Made by a program: the position numbers and the translations under genes
Notes under the pieces: generated by a model
Seen by the model: the letters and a program-made list of their open reading frames with translations, nothing else
Databases searched by the model: none
Told to the model about the DNA's origin: nothing
Source of the DNA: Jeotgalibacillus terrae
Lineage (GTDB): Bacteria > Bacillota > Bacilli > Bacillales > Jeotgalibacillaceae
Length of the DNA stretch: 64,000 nt
Direction: 5' to 3'
Assembly (NCBI RefSeq): GCF_016908195.1
Contig: NZ_JAFBDK010000018.1
Location: 1 to 64,000 of the forward strand
Shown here: positions 1 through 8,796 of the stretch, piece by piece
How the letters are laid out: every line of letters starts with the position of its first letter
Position numbering within the stretch: position 1 is the stretch's first letter

Positions 1-50
1 CGCTGCAATCACCAGCTGTGCTAAAACAATATTGGTCTTTAACAAAGCCA
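1..50 (-). repeat. Dispersed palindromic repeat, copy A (end fragment)
   Basis: Read on the minus strand this is a near match to the end of the element at 18751-18929 and to the short copy at 33192-33262. It shares the AAYATTGTTTTAGCACAGC core followed by a TGATTGCAGCG tail. It is cut by the window edge, so its full length is unknown. Dispersed GC-rich intergenic repeats of this type are common in Bacillaceae; their function is not known. Confidence 0.7.
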
Positions 51-61
51 TAAATAAAGAA

Positions 62-95
62 CGGAGGCGCCGGTTATTCCGGCCCTCCGTTTTTT
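62..95. terminator. Intrinsic terminator, probably bidirectional
   Basis: The CGGAGG...CCTCCG stem has an inner GCCGG/CCGGC extension and a one-base bulge. It is followed by six T on the plus strand and by a T-rich run on the minus strand. It sits just past the stop codon of the minus-strand phosphodiesterase gene. Confidence 0.75.
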
Positions 96-107
96 GATTA
101 ACATTTT

Positions 108-956
108 TTAATCCTTCACCACCTGGATGTCTTCCTCCACCGGCCATCTTGAAAAGTCTGTGATGATGCCATCCACATCGTAGGAGACAGCTTTCTGAAT
201 GAGCCGCTTATCTTTTTTAGACCAGACCAGTACTTTTCCGCCGCGTTTGTGTACTTCATCAATCGTTCTTTTAGATACGGCTGATATATTAAAATTAATG
301 TAGGTTGCAAATGAGGTGAGATCATCTAACTGCCAGAGTGATACTGGTACAAATGAGGCTTTCATGAGGACTGCGATTTGGAGGTCCGGGTCCAGTTCAT
401 GGATGCGCTTCAGTGAATCAATATCAAAAGATTGAACAATCACACTATCTGTTGCGGGATATTCCGATAGTACTTCTGACACTTTCTCTTCAATTCCCGG
501 ATAAAGCGCCGGGTGTTTGATTTCGATTAAAAGACCAACCTGACCGTAAAATGATTCCATCAGTTCGTTCAGCGTGATGATTGGTTCCCCGTAATAATCC
601 GGATGAAAATGTGAACCGGCTTCGAGTGTCTTCAACTCTTCAAGCGTCATATTCCTGATCTGACCGCTGCCATTTGTTGTCCTGTCTACTGTTTCATCAT
701 GCATGATAATCAGTTCACCATCCTTAGAAAGATGAACATCTGCCTCAATAAAATCAGCGCCAAGCTCTATTCCTTTTTGAAATGCTGCATGTGTATTTTC
801 AGGTGCATAACTGGCTGCCCCGCGGTGTGCGACTGAGATCATTCCTTCAACATCAACGTCTTTTACAGGCTGACTGATATAACCCACCAGTAAAATCAAA
901 CAGGCGCCAAGGAAAGCAATAAAGGCTATACGCCTTCGTTTCCATCCCCTTATCAT
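108..956 (-). CDS. Membrane-anchored glycerophosphodiester phosphodiesterase
   Basis: It likely hydrolyses glycerophosphodiesters to glycerol 3-phosphate and an alcohol at the outer face of the membrane. The 282-residue protein has a basic N-terminus and one membrane segment (about residues 9-28), then a GDPD TIM barrel. The catalytic pattern is visible: His44-Arg45 in AHRG, the ENT motif, Glu71 and Asp73 in EADVHLSKDG, His86-Asp87 in MHDETVDR, and EIKH near 146. The start is placed at the ATG preceded by GAGGGGGAAATAAAT; an ATG 21 bases further upstream has no ribosome binding site. The gene stands alone and ends at a terminator. The family is clear, but whether the substrate is phospholipid-derived or teichoic-acid-derived is not. 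Confidence 0.9.
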   Translation of the reverse strand: MIRGWKRRRIAFIAFLGACLILLVGYISQPVKDVDVEGMISVAHRGAASYAPENTHAAFQKGIELGADFIEADVHLSKDGELIIMHDETVDRTTNGSGQIRNMTLEELKTLEAGSHFHPDYYGEPIITLNELMESFYGQVGLLIEIKHPALYPGIEEKVSEVLSEYPATDSVIVQSFDIDSLKRIHELDPDLQIAVLMKASFVPVSLWQLDDLTSFATYINFNISAVSKRTIDEVHKRGGKVLVWSKKDKRLIQKAVSYDVDGIITDFSRWPVEEDIQVVKD

Positions 957-1062
957 ATTTATTTCCCCCTCATTCAAAAAGTCTGAATTTTCTATTTATA
1001 TAATCAGTATATCATATTTTCATGAGGGTGTGGGGGGTATTTGTCTATTAAGTAACATTTAA

Positions 1063-1094
1063 ATACCCCTGCAGCCTTGGGTCTGCAGGGGTAT
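1063..1094 (-). terminator. Perfect 12-bp hairpin terminator of the oxidoreductase gene
   Basis: ATACCCCTGCAG and CTGCAGGGGTAT are perfect inverted repeats around an 8-base loop, 10 bases past the stop of the gene at 1105-2097. The minus-strand tail is only moderately T-rich. Confidence 0.6.
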
Positions 1095-1104
1095 ATCCTT
1101 ATCA

Positions 1105-2097
1105 TTAGGAAATACTGAATCCAATCTTCCCGAGCTGCTCGGCTTTCTCAATCCGTTCAAACGCAGCCTTGTAATCTGCTAATTCATACACCTGATCCAT
1201 CACAGGATGAATCTGATGCTTTTCAATAAAAGCAATCATCTCATCAAGTTCTTCAGCGCTCCCCATCGTAGAGCCCAGCAGATTCTGCTGTCCGTAAAAG
1301 AAGTCGCGAAGATTGATCGTCACTTCGTCTCCCGCAGAAGCACCAAAGGTTACAATCGTACCACCTTTTCTTAACTGCTTCAGTGACTTATTAAAGGTTG
1401 CCGCCCCGACACATTCGATCACCAGATCCATTTTTGTACCGTTTACTGCTTCTTCCCAGTCTCCTTCACTGTCAATTGCGTAGTCAGCACCGATCTCAAG
1501 TGCTTTCCTGCGCTTTTCTTCTGACCGCGATGTTACATAGACTGTTGCACCGGCGGCTTTTGCAAACTGTAATAGAAAAGTAGCCACACCGCTTCCGATA
1601 CCCGGGATCAGCACGTTCATCCCCTCTTTTATCTGTCCGCGTGTAAATAATGCACGGTATGCTGTAAGGCCTGCAAGTGCCAGCACACCTGACTCTTCCC
1701 AGCTGAGATGGTCAGGCTTTTTAACTGCATTGTCCGCAGGCAACACAATACTTTCAGCAAAAGTGCCGTGACCGGGCAGACCGACAATATCAAATTCAGG
1801 TGGCGGTGCGTCTGTATTATGTTTCCAGTTAATCCCCGGATTGATGATCACTTCATCACCTTTTTGAACGTTTGTTACACCTTCTCCTGTTTCTTCCACG
1901 ATTCCTGCACCGTCTGATCCCACGACAAGCGCAGGATCCTCTTCACCGTGGCGCGTCAGCACAAAGAGATCCCGGTGGTTCAGACCTGCAGTCTTCAGTT
2001 TAACCCGGACCTCCCCTGCTTTAACCTGCGCTTGATCCAGGTCTCCGTATGTAAGTCCCTCCATTCCTTTTGGTCCTTTATGATAGACAGCTTTCAT
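1105..2097 (-). CDS. MDR-superfamily NAD(P)H-dependent oxidoreductase (zinc-free, YogA-like)
   Basis: Medium-chain dehydrogenase/reductase, 330 residues, probably reducing an aldehyde or quinone-type substrate; the substrate is unknown. The N-terminal GroES-like domain contains GLNHRDL (39-45), the segment that carries the catalytic-zinc Cys in true alcohol dehydrogenases. No Cys is present there and the structural-zinc Cys cluster is absent, so a zinc-independent enzyme is expected. The Rossmann fold has the nucleotide motif IPGIGSG near 164-170. The start is an ATG behind AAAGGAG. It lies 21 bases downstream of the AlbA-domain gene and is probably co-transcribed with it. Confidence 0.85.
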   Translation of the reverse strand: MKAVYHKGPKGMEGLTYGDLDQAQVKAGEVRVKLKTAGLNHRDLFVLTRHGEEDPALVVGSDGAGIVEETGEGVTNVQKGDEVIINPGINWKHNTDAPPPEFDIVGLPGHGTFAESIVLPADNAVKKPDHLSWEESGVLALAGLTAYRALFTRGQIKEGMNVLIPGIGSGVATFLLQFAKAAGATVYVTSRSEEKRRKALEIGADYAIDSEGDWEEAVNGTKMDLVIECVGAATFNKSLKQLRKGGTIVTFGASAGDEVTINLRDFFYGQQNLLGSTMGSAEELDEMIAFIEKHQIHPVMDQVYELADYKAAFERIEKAEQLGKIGFSIS

Positions 2098-2118
2098 AAA
2101 TAAAAACTCCTTTCAGTA

Positions 2119-2562
2119 TTATATTTCTTTTTCAATCGTCAGGCATTCCTTTCCTTTACGGATAACTGATTTTCCGTCCGCAAATGCGTAAGGGCCACCG
2201 CGGCCGTCAACAGTCATAATTAATACCTGTCCTGTTCCATAATCAAGTTCCACCATATCAAATTCAGCTGACAACTGCGGCCTTGTTTCTTCAAATACCC
2301 GTTGATGAAAAGATGCAACATCCAGATTTTCCGGCACGCCAAGAATTGTTTTACTATGTCCTTTTACACCGTCTGCAATACCAAAAACGACACTGCCTCC
2401 GCCGCCATTTGCCATGCAAATGGCATATTCAATCATCTTACGTATATTATCTTCTGTTTTCAGACTCCACTGCTTAAAGTCCAGGTCCTGTCCTTCAAAG
2501 TCATCAGCCACGTGAGCGTCTAAACGTCCGATCAATTGCATAATCTGATGAATGGATTTCAT
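2119..2562 (-). CDS. Stand-alone AlbA/Schlafen-type nucleic-acid-binding domain protein
   Basis: The 147-residue protein is almost entirely one AlbA_2 (Schlafen ATP/nucleic-acid binding) domain. It has the DFKQW opening, a Gly-rich ANGGGGSVVFGI segment and a C-terminal GKSVIRKGK strand. This domain usually forms the N-terminal half of larger HTH/ATPase regulators. Here nothing follows it, and the next gene is an unrelated oxidoreductase 21 bases downstream. The start is placed at ATG 2562 because GAGGGTG precedes it; an open frame 23 codons longer lacks a ribosome binding site. Role unknown; RNA or DNA binding is inferred from the family. Confidence 0.7.
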   Translation of the reverse strand: MKSIHQIMQLIGRLDAHVADDFEGQDLDFKQWSLKTEDNIRKMIEYAICMANGGGGSVVFGIADGVKGHSKTILGVPENLDVASFHQRVFEETRPQLSAEFDMVELDYGTGQVLIMTVDGRGGPYAFADGKSVIRKGKECLTIEKEI

Positions 2563-2692
2563 GATGATCACCCTCAGCCGTTTAAAATAAGAGCATTTAT
2601 AAGTTCTCCCTTCTATCTTAACAAAATACATTCAGATTTTTCAGTAAAATGAGTTATGATAGAAGAAATTCAAATAAAGGAGTGGAGACAAA

Positions 2693-3484
2693 GTGAATAA
2701 TCATGAAATTGATTACAAGCTTTATGGTGATGACATGCAGTTTGTGGAAGTGGAGCTGGATCCTCAGGAGACAGTGATTGCAGAGGCAGGCAGTCTGATG
2801 ATGATGGATGATGCGATCCGGATGGAAACCATATTCGGCGACGGCGCGGAGTCTTCCGGCGGTCTGATGGGTAAGCTGTTAGGCGCCGGCAAACGTGTCC
2901 TGACAGGTGAAAGTCTATTTATGACCGCTTTTACGAATGAAGGCACCGGAAAGAAGCATGTCAGCTTTGCTTCTCCTTATCCAGGCAAGATTATTCCGCT
3001 TGACCTCAGTATCATTGATGGAAAACTGATCTGTCAGAAGGATGCCTTTTTAGCTGCAGCAAAAGGCGTATCAATCGGCATTGAATTTCAGCGTAAAGTG
3101 GGCACCGGCTTCTTTGGCGGTGAAGGGTTCATTATGCAGAAGCTTGAAGGGGATGGAATGGCATTTGTTCATGCTGGCGGCACGATCCACAAAAAAGAGC
3201 TGGCTGCGGGTGAAGTACTGCGTCTTGATACAGGGTGTCTGGTCGCGATGACAGGCGGGATTGATTATAACATTGAGATGGTCGGTGGAATTAAAACGGC
3301 AATGTTCGGAGGCGAGGGATTATTTCTTGCGACGCTGCGCGGGCCCGGTACCGTGTGGGTGCAGTCACTCCCATTCAGCCGCTTAGCCAGCCGTGTATTC
3401 TCAGCCATGCCGCGAAAAGGCGGATCTAAAGGTGAAGGAAGTGCAGCAGGCGGGCTATTTGATATTCTGGGCGGTGACAGATAA
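2693..3484 (+). CDS. AIM24/TIGR00266 family protein
   Basis: This conserved 263-residue protein is a beta-rich fold of the AIM24 (mitochondrial biogenesis-like) family. The typical N-terminal [20 protein letters not shown] segment and the Gly-rich [17 protein letters not shown] and [16 protein letters not shown] repeats are visible. The C-terminus is a low-complexity Gly/Lys tail. No enzymatic motif is known for the family. The start is GTG behind AAAGGAGTGG. The gene diverges from the AlbA/oxidoreductase pair and ends at its own hairpin at 3487-3518. Confidence 0.85.
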   Translation: MNNHEIDYKLYGDDMQFVEVELDPQETVIAEAGSLMMMDDAIRMETIFGDGAESSGGLMGKLLGAGKRVLTGESLFMTAFTNEGTGKKHVSFASPYPGKIIPLDLSIIDGKLICQKDAFLAAAKGVSIGIEFQRKVGTGFFGGEGFIMQKLEGDGMAFVHAGGTIHKKELAAGEVLRLDTGCLVAMTGGIDYNIEMVGGIKTAMFGGEGLFLATLRGPGTVWVQSLPFSRLASRVFSAMPRKGGSKGEGSAAGGLFDILGGDR

Positions 3485-3486
3485 TA

Positions 3487-3518
3487 AAAAAAAGCCGGGA
3501 CAAATGTCTCAGCTTTTA
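3487..3518 (+). terminator. Intrinsic terminator after the AIM24-like gene
   Basis: Imperfect stem AAAGC..GGACA / TGTCT..GCTTT followed by TTTATT, immediately after the stop codon. Confidence 0.65.
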
Positions 3519-3519
3519 T

Positions 3520-3670
3520 TATAGTAACGTAACCGGTTCACTGCGCTCCAGGCGGTGCTTTCCGGACGGTGGTCGCTGAGCCTCCTCACCTTCGGTTGCG
3601 GGGTCTCAGCTGTCCCGCTAATCGTCCCGGAGTCACCACCTTCTGCTTCGTTCACCTTCATGCTCAATAT
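3520..3670 (+). repeat. Dispersed palindromic repeat, copy B (divergent)
   Basis: This gene-free stretch carries the marker blocks GCTCCAGGCGG, GCTTTCCG, CTGAGCCTCCTC, TGCGGGGTCTCA, CTGTCCCGC and CCGGAGTC in the same order as the inverted copy at 18751-18929. It lacks the AT-rich TTTTAGCACAG end. It is a diverged member of the same family, lying between convergent genes. Confidence 0.7.
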
Positions 3671-3716
3671 TTAACCATTTTTTTATAATAGTGGCGTTTC
3701 TCTCAACAAACTTATA

Positions 3717-4145
3717 TCATTCACCATAAATCTCTTTGTACGCAAGGACCTTCAGTGCTTTCAATTCTTCTTCTGACAGGGATGACTCAAGTTTTTGAAT
3801 GACTTCCTGTTCAGAAAGATTGCCCGCTTCTGCATCTGCCTGAATCTGGCGGAGTTCTCCGATTCCTACCTTCTGAATCATCACACGCGTAGCTTCAGCG
3901 CGCGTCGTGAAGGCAAGATTTTCATCATCCTTCGCTGCCTCTGCTTCTTCGAGATAGCTACTTAAAACAGGATCCTGTTCAATATAGGTTTTCACCTGAT
4001 CCATCTGACCATTTGTTTTCATGTCGTCTGTAACGGACTCCACTACCTGGTCCGCCGCTACTTCTGTTCCAAAATAATAAACAGCATATAACCCTCCGCC
4101 TATCAGCAGGATGAGGGTGAATAATCCAATTAACAGTTTCTTCAT
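3717..4145 (-). CDS. Hypothetical membrane-anchored or secreted protein
   Basis: The 142-residue protein is not recognised. It starts with MKKLLIG followed by a hydrophobic segment (about 4-24) that could be a signal anchor. The rest is an acidic, helix-rich extracytoplasmic region containing repeated LSEEEL/LSEQEV helices. GAGGTG precedes the ATG. It stands alone, convergent with the AIM24-like gene and divergent from the SDR gene. No catalytic motif is visible. Confidence 0.65.
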   Translation of the reverse strand: MKKLLIGLFTLILLIGGGLYAVYYFGTEVAADQVVESVTDDMKTNGQMDQVKTYIEQDPVLSSYLEEAEAAKDDENLAFTTRAEATRVMIQKVGIGELRQIQADAEAGNLSEQEVIQKLESSLSEEELKALKVLAYKEIYGE

Positions 4146-4254
4146 ATTTTCACCTCAGCACCTATTATACATAGCAAGGAAGATTTCTGCATGTTTTTAA
4201 ATAACGATTAAAGTGAATAATAGAATGACAGAACAAAATGAAAGGATGTCTTGC

Positions 4255-4971
4255 ATGCAATCACTTAAAGGTAAAAAAGCAATCATTACAGGGGGCAGCC
4301 GCGGTATCGGTGCTGCTACAGCTTTAGAGCTGGCTAAAGAGGGTGTTGACCTTGGGATCGTCGGACGATCTGAGGAACATTTGAATAACGTCAAAGAAAA
4401 GTTAAGTCAGTATGATGTGGACGTTTTTACAGCTAAAGGTGATGTGAGCTATGAATCAGATATTACTCAGGCTATTAAAGAACTGACAGATCAGCTGGGT
4501 CACGTTGATATTTTGATTAATAATGCAGGTGTAGGCGCATACGGAGAGTTCCTGGAGCTCACAACTGAAGACTGGAACAAGGTACTTCAGACAAATGTGA
4601 TGGGAATTGTCCATACGACGAAAGCTGTACTACCGGGTATGATCGATCGAAAAACTGGTGATATCATTAACATTTCTTCCATGTCCGGTTTAAAAGGGAC
4701 AAAAGGATCCAGTGCCTACAGTGCATCCAAATTCGCTGTAAATGGCCTTACAGAGTCACTTATGCAGGAGGTTCGCCCACATAATATCCGTGTATCTACC
4801 ATCACGCCAAGCCTTGTGGAAACAGATCTGACACGCGGTGAGGATGGAGAGCGCAACCCGGATAAGTTCACTCAGGCAGAAGATCTCGCGGAGTATATGG
4901 TGAGTCTGTTGAAACTTGAGCAGCGGTCATTCATCAAAACATCTGCCATCTGGGCAACAAATCCATTTTAA
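4255..4971 (+). CDS. Short-chain dehydrogenase/reductase (FabG-like)
   Basis: NAD(P)H-dependent oxidoreductase of the classical SDR family, 238 residues. The cofactor motif TGGSRGIG lies at 12-19, NNAGV at 89-93, catalytic Asn114, Ser142 and the Tyr155-x3-Lys159 pair. The TGGSRGIG arginine hints at NADPH. The closest functional class is 3-oxoacyl-ACP reductase-like, but there is no fatty-acid gene nearby and the substrate is open. The start is the ATG preceded by GAAAGGATG; upstream in-frame codons have no ribosome binding site. It is monocistronic with a strong terminator. Confidence 0.85.
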   Translation: MQSLKGKKAIITGGSRGIGAATALELAKEGVDLGIVGRSEEHLNNVKEKLSQYDVDVFTAKGDVSYESDITQAIKELTDQLGHVDILINNAGVGAYGEFLELTTEDWNKVLQTNVMGIVHTTKAVLPGMIDRKTGDIINISSMSGLKGTKGSSAYSASKFAVNGLTESLMQEVRPHNIRVSTITPSLVETDLTRGEDGERNPDKFTQAEDLAEYMVSLLKLEQRSFIKTSAIWATNPF

Positions 4972-4996
4972 AAAGCAGGCGCATGCCTGCTTTTTT
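4970..4996. terminator. Intrinsic terminator between convergent genes
   Basis: AAAAAGCAGGC-GCAT-GCCTGCTTTTTT: perfect stem with T-runs on both strands. It serves the SDR gene (+) and the methyltransferase operon (-), whose last stop codon touches it. Confidence 0.9.
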
Positions 4997-5595
4997 CATG
5001 TCTTATATTCAAAAACGACAAACCGTTCATTATGGTTATTTTCAACAAGCCCCGGAATTGGGATCTGCCGGACAAGCCTGAAAGCTGTATTTTCCTCAAG
5101 GTGGTGGATATATTCCACAGTCGGGTAATATAAGATCACCACTGCATCCCGCTCCTTCTGCTCAAGAGAAACAGCAATCCGGTTCATGACTGCAGCAAAA
5201 ATCTGTACAGAAAATGGATTGAAGAAATAAAAAACGTTCTGATCTTCCTTTACTTCATACTTCTCTGCAAAAGCATGTTCAAATTGCAGGCTCCCTCTCC
5301 CCAGTTTACGCTTAGCAAGATAGGAGGCCTGATTCTGCAATACTTCCTGGTATAACCTCGGATTCATCTCTACACCGGTTACATTAAGGCCGAACCTGTG
5401 ATGAAAATAAAACGAGACACGGCCTTTGCCGCAACCGTAATCCACCAGACCACTTCTACGGTGCAACGGGTACAGTGCGCTTAACACTTCAAGACCTTCA
5501 TAAGGAGTTGCTTCATAGCGGTTATGATGGATCGATGAACTGACTGTCTCAAGCAGACTGTCCGTTTTAATGGATAACTGATGATCGTTCATCAT
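4996..5595 (-). CDS. Class I SAM-dependent methyltransferase
   Basis: The 199-residue protein has the SAM-binding motif I VDYGCGKGRV (51-60), an acidic end of beta-2 (VTGVEMNP) and a FFNPF sequence at motif IV that resembles the NPPF/NPF of N-methyltransferases. The target molecule is unknown. It is the third gene of an apparent operon with the diguanylate cyclase and the small membrane protein upstream (15-base gap). Two consecutive ATG codons follow AGAGGT, so the start could be one codon later. Confidence 0.75.
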   Translation of the reverse strand: MMNDHQLSIKTDSLLETVSSSIHHNRYEATPYEGLEVLSALYPLHRRSGLVDYGCGKGRVSFYFHHRFGLNVTGVEMNPRLYQEVLQNQASYLAKRKLGRGSLQFEHAFAEKYEVKEDQNVFYFFNPFSVQIFAAVMNRIAVSLEQKERDAVVILYYPTVEYIHHLEENTAFRLVRQIPIPGLVENNHNERFVVFEYKT

Positions 5596-5610
5596 ATACC
5601 TCTTCTCATG

Positions 5611-6111
5611 TTATTCTGCCTGTTTCATGTCCTTAAACTGCATTTTCCTGTACACTTCATCTTTTATTTCATTCAATGTGTCAGGGTGGCTTGCCAGGTA
5701 TGAGCTGATCATCAGATATTCCTTATCTGACAAATGTGATTCAGATGATAATCGGTCAAGAACCGGCAGCCTGAAGTCTTTGATCGGCAGATAAGCCAGG
5801 TTAAAAGGGTATTTCCCTTTTGTTATGATGACTTTAACACCTTTTAGCCGGGGAAAAAACATTGAATGATAATCCAGCTTCAGACAGATATCCTCTTTCT
5901 TTGCCTGCTTCAGCTGTGGCAGATGACTTGGCAGTGCAGTAAAAAAGACCATTTGTTCATAAGAATAGACCATCTTATGAAGAGAGAGTCCAAGCCGATC
6001 AGCTATTTTAACCGCCTTCACCTTAAGCGACCGGATATAAAGCGGTCGGGTAGTGAGTAGAAATACTGTAGTAAACACAATCACGTTGAGTAATAACCAC
6101 GCGTACTCCAT
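5611..6111 (-). CDS. Hypothetical membrane-anchored protein downstream of the diguanylate cyclase
   Basis: 166 residues, not recognised. One N-terminal hydrophobic segment (about 3-20) is followed by a cytoplasmic-looking basic region and an alpha/beta body. The start ATG lies 2 bases after the stop of the diguanylate cyclase gene, with GGGGGTG as ribosome binding site inside that gene's last codons. Translational coupling is therefore likely. It could be a partner of the cyclase, but only proximity supports this. Confidence 0.65.
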   Translation of the reverse strand: MEYAWLLLNVIVFTTVFLLTTRPLYIRSLKVKAVKIADRLGLSLHKMVYSYEQMVFFTALPSHLPQLKQAKKEDICLKLDYHSMFFPRLKGVKVIITKGKYPFNLAYLPIKDFRLPVLDRLSSESHLSDKEYLMISSYLASHPDTLNEIKDEVYRKMQFKDMKQAE

Positions 6112-6113
6112 CT

Positions 6114-7607
6114 TTACACCCCCACTTTCACTGCCACGCGGTTTTTGCCGCTTTCTTTTGCTTCATATAATGCCTGATCTGCAAATTCAACTGTCTCAAA
6201 AGGATCTGCAGAACCATCTGATTCGGCTACTCCAAGACTTACTGTCAGCTTTCCTTCCGGCTGCAGTTCCCCTTTAGGGAAGGCAGTTTCCTCTACTCTT
6301 TTACGAATACGTTCAGCTACTTTAATCGCCTGGTCTCTTGGTGTACGCGGCAGCAGAATCACAAACTCTTCTCCCCCAAAACGGTAAGCCAGATCATCTC
6401 CGCGAAGACTTGTTGTAATAACACCTGCCAGCTGCACGAGTACTTCGTTTCCAAGCATGTGGCCATTCGTGTCATTATAATTTTTGAAAAAATCAATATC
6501 CAGAAGAATAATAGAAAAAGGCTGCGTACAAAAATCATCAGATAAAGACTGTTGAAACGCACGCTGATTATACAGATTTGTCAGCCCGTCTTTTAACGCC
6601 ATCCGTTCTACTGATTCATATTGACTCGCCTGCTGCAGTGCAATCGCCGCCTGGGTAGCAAGCGGCGTGATAATATCCACATCATGCATATTCAGCGGCT
6701 TTTGATTGACCAGATTATCAATGATGACGACACCTGACTTAACGCCCTGATGAAGCAGCGGAATCACAACAAATTCTTTCAGACCCAATGTATGATAAAA
6801 GCGCATCATTAATTCATCATGTGTATCTGCTTCTTTTATCAGCAGCGGATACCCTGATTCCATGACATCTCTTAAGAAACTTTTTTCCTGAAGCGGAATT
6901 GTCATATCCTGTACAATTTCATTCAGCTGCTGATCAGATTTTTCCGCTTCTTTTTTGTCAATTAAATCTGTTAGCCCGTATCGGTTGGCAGTGATATCCT
7001 CCCAGATCTCAAACCCCTCTTCCGCTCTTACCGGGCCCGTTGCCATAATTCCTTTCAGAGAGCTACCATCCTCACTGAGTAAAAAGATCATTGCCCGGTT
7101 ATAGCCGAGCCCATGTCCGGCTGTCATTGAGGTCAAAATCGTCTCAAGGAGCCTTTTAGTGTTGAATGTCTCCTGCATCGCCTGACTGACATCTTTTGTG
7201 ACGTTCAACTGCTTTGAGTTGAATGTCAGGATTTCAAGCCAGCGGTCCCGCTGCTGGCGGATTTTTCTCACATAATATCTGATCGCATACACACTGCCTG
7301 CAAATAAGAAGTAGGCAGCATATATGCTCGGTTCCATTGCACCTGTCGTTATCCATAAATATAATGAGGAAAGTGCGGCAGCGACCATTCCGCCGCTGAA
7401 ATGAAAGCTCACAACTGTAGCTGCAATCGCAAATAGTAATAGCCAGGATGTATGTGACGGTGTGGCAAGCCATTGTTCTAAAAGAACCAGCAGCACTGTC
7501 GACATGACAAATATCAATCTGTTTATGTATCCGTTTGCGTAAAAACGAAAAGTGTTTGCCACAAATGCCACAAACATAAATGCCGCCGTTAAAAATAGTG
7601 CCTCCAT
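6114..7607 (-). CDS. Membrane GAF-GGDEF diguanylate cyclase
   Basis: Synthesises cyclic-di-GMP from two GTP. The 497-residue protein has several membrane segments in the first 125 residues, a GAF sensor domain (about 145-320) and a C-terminal GGDEF domain. The active-site signature is intact as GGEEF (411-415), and the product-inhibition I-site RGDD sits at the canonical position, five residues ahead of it (402-405). An active, feedback-inhibited cyclase is expected. The start is the ATG after AGGAGGAACGGTG; a frame 10 codons longer is less likely. It is first gene of the operon running to 4996. Confidence 0.9.
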   Translation of the reverse strand: MEALFLTAAFMFVAFVANTFRFYANGYINRLIFVMSTVLLVLLEQWLATPSHTSWLLLFAIAATVVSFHFSGGMVAAALSSLYLWITTGAMEPSIYAAYFLFAGSVYAIRYYVRKIRQQRDRWLEILTFNSKQLNVTKDVSQAMQETFNTKRLLETILTSMTAGHGLGYNRAMIFLLSEDGSSLKGIMATGPVRAEEGFEIWEDITANRYGLTDLIDKKEAEKSDQQLNEIVQDMTIPLQEKSFLRDVMESGYPLLIKEADTHDELMMRFYHTLGLKEFVVIPLLHQGVKSGVVIIDNLVNQKPLNMHDVDIITPLATQAAIALQQASQYESVERMALKDGLTNLYNQRAFQQSLSDDFCTQPFSIILLDIDFFKNYNDTNGHMLGNEVLVQLAGVITTSLRGDDLAYRFGGEEFVILLPRTPRDQAIKVAERIRKRVEETAFPKGELQPEGKLTVSLGVAESDGSADPFETVEFADQALYEAKESGKNRVAVKVGV

Positions 7608-7699
7608 CACCGTTCCTCCTAATAGGTAAATTGTCACAATTTAATTATAATACATGGAAGCGTTATATTTCAATAGAAATGCATGCTGATTTTAAACTA

Positions 7700-7730
7700 T
7701 AAAAAAAGCCTGGGTTTTGATCCCAGGCTT
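7700..7730 (-). terminator. rlmN terminator
   Basis: Minus-strand stem AAGCCTGGG/CCCAGGCTT followed by TTTTTTT, 5 bases after the rlmN stop. Confidence 0.9.
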
Positions 7731-7734
7731 AAGG

Positions 7735-8796
7735 TTATACTGCTGATTTTTTGATCTGCTTACTACGCAGCTGACCGCATGCTGCATCAATGTCTGTACC
7801 ATGTTCCTGACGCACAACACAGTTGATGCCGCCTTTTTTCAGCGTATCATAAAACTTCATAATGTCTTCCTGTTTGCTTCGCTCATACTGAATATGCTCA
7901 TCAACCGGGTTATAAGGAATCAGGTTTACATATGCCAGATGACGCTTATTGTAAAGCATTTTTGCAAGCTGTTCTGCTTCTTCCACGTGATCATTCACGT
8001 CATGAAGCAGAATATACTCAAATGTAATCCGGCGATTTGTTTTTTCAAGATAATAATCGATGGCTTTCATTAACGGTTCGATCGGATATGCACGGTTAAT
8101 CTTCATGATGCGCGTACGCAGTTCATCATTCGGCGCATGTAAAGATAATGCCAGGTTTACCTGCAGGTCTTCATCAGCAAAGTCATAAATGCGATTCGCA
8201 AGACCACTTGTTGAAACAGTGATATGACGGGCACCAATGCCAAGACCTTTTGCTGAATTCACAACGCGCAGGAAGCTCATCAGGTTATCATAGTTATCAA
8301 ACGGCTCTCCGATACCCATGACAACGATATGGCTGACGCGGTCTCCTTCGCCCTTTTCATCCATGTACTTCTGTACACGCATGATCTGTTCAACTACTTC
8401 TCCACTTGAAAGGTCGCGGCTCTTCTTCAACAGACCGCTGGCACAAAATGTACAGCCGATATTACAGCCTACCTGAGTTGTCACACATACTGACTGACCA
8501 TATTTCTGTCTCATCAGTACAGTTTCAATCAGGTTGCCATCCTGCAGTTTGAACAGGAATTTCACAGTGCCGTCCTGTGAGTCCTGACGAATCTGAAGAT
8601 CGAGTGTCTCAATCACAAAATTCTCTTCAAGTAATTCACGGCATTCTTTATTGACGTTCTTCATATCTTCAAAGCTTGTGACTCTCTTACGATAAAGCCA
8701 GTCCCAAATCTGTTCTGCACGAAATTTCTTTTGACCATGTTCCATAAGCCAGGCAACAAGTTGCTCCAACGTTAATCCATAAATGGAAGTTTTCAT
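7735..8796 (-). CDS. rlmN: Dual-specificity RNA methyltransferase RlmN
   Basis: Radical-SAM enzyme that methylates C2 of A2503 in 23S rRNA and A37 in some tRNAs, tuning ribosome fidelity and peptidyl-transferase drug response. The 353-residue protein has the radical-SAM triad CNIGCTFC (Cys111, Cys115, Cys118) and the second catalytic cysteine near the C-terminus in DAACGQL (Cys340). The N-terminal helical RNA-recognition domain ([10 protein letters not shown] onward) is complete. The start is set at the ATG behind GAGGGTAAAA; ten further upstream codons lack a ribosome binding site. It is monocistronic. Confidence 0.97.
   Translation of the reverse strand: MKTSIYGLTLEQLVAWLMEHGQKKFRAEQIWDWLYRKRVTSFEDMKNVNKECRELLEENFVIETLDLQIRQDSQDGTVKFLFKLQDGNLIETVLMRQKYGQSVCVTTQVGCNIGCTFCASGLLKKSRDLSSGEVVEQIMRVQKYMDEKGEGDRVSHIVVMGIGEPFDNYDNLMSFLRVVNSAKGLGIGARHITVSTSGLANRIYDFADEDLQVNLALSLHAPNDELRTRIMKINRAYPIEPLMKAIDYYLEKTNRRITFEYILLHDVNDHVEEAEQLAKMLYNKRHLAYVNLIPYNPVDEHIQYERSKQEDIMKFYDTLKKGGINCVVRQEHGTDIDAACGQLRSKQIKKSAV

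Noticed and set aside
7981-8000. CACGTG-containing sequence TTCCACGTGATCATT inside rlmN as a second parS
   Set aside because: Only the central TTCCACGTGA agrees with the consensus; at least five outer positions differ and it lies in a conserved coding region.
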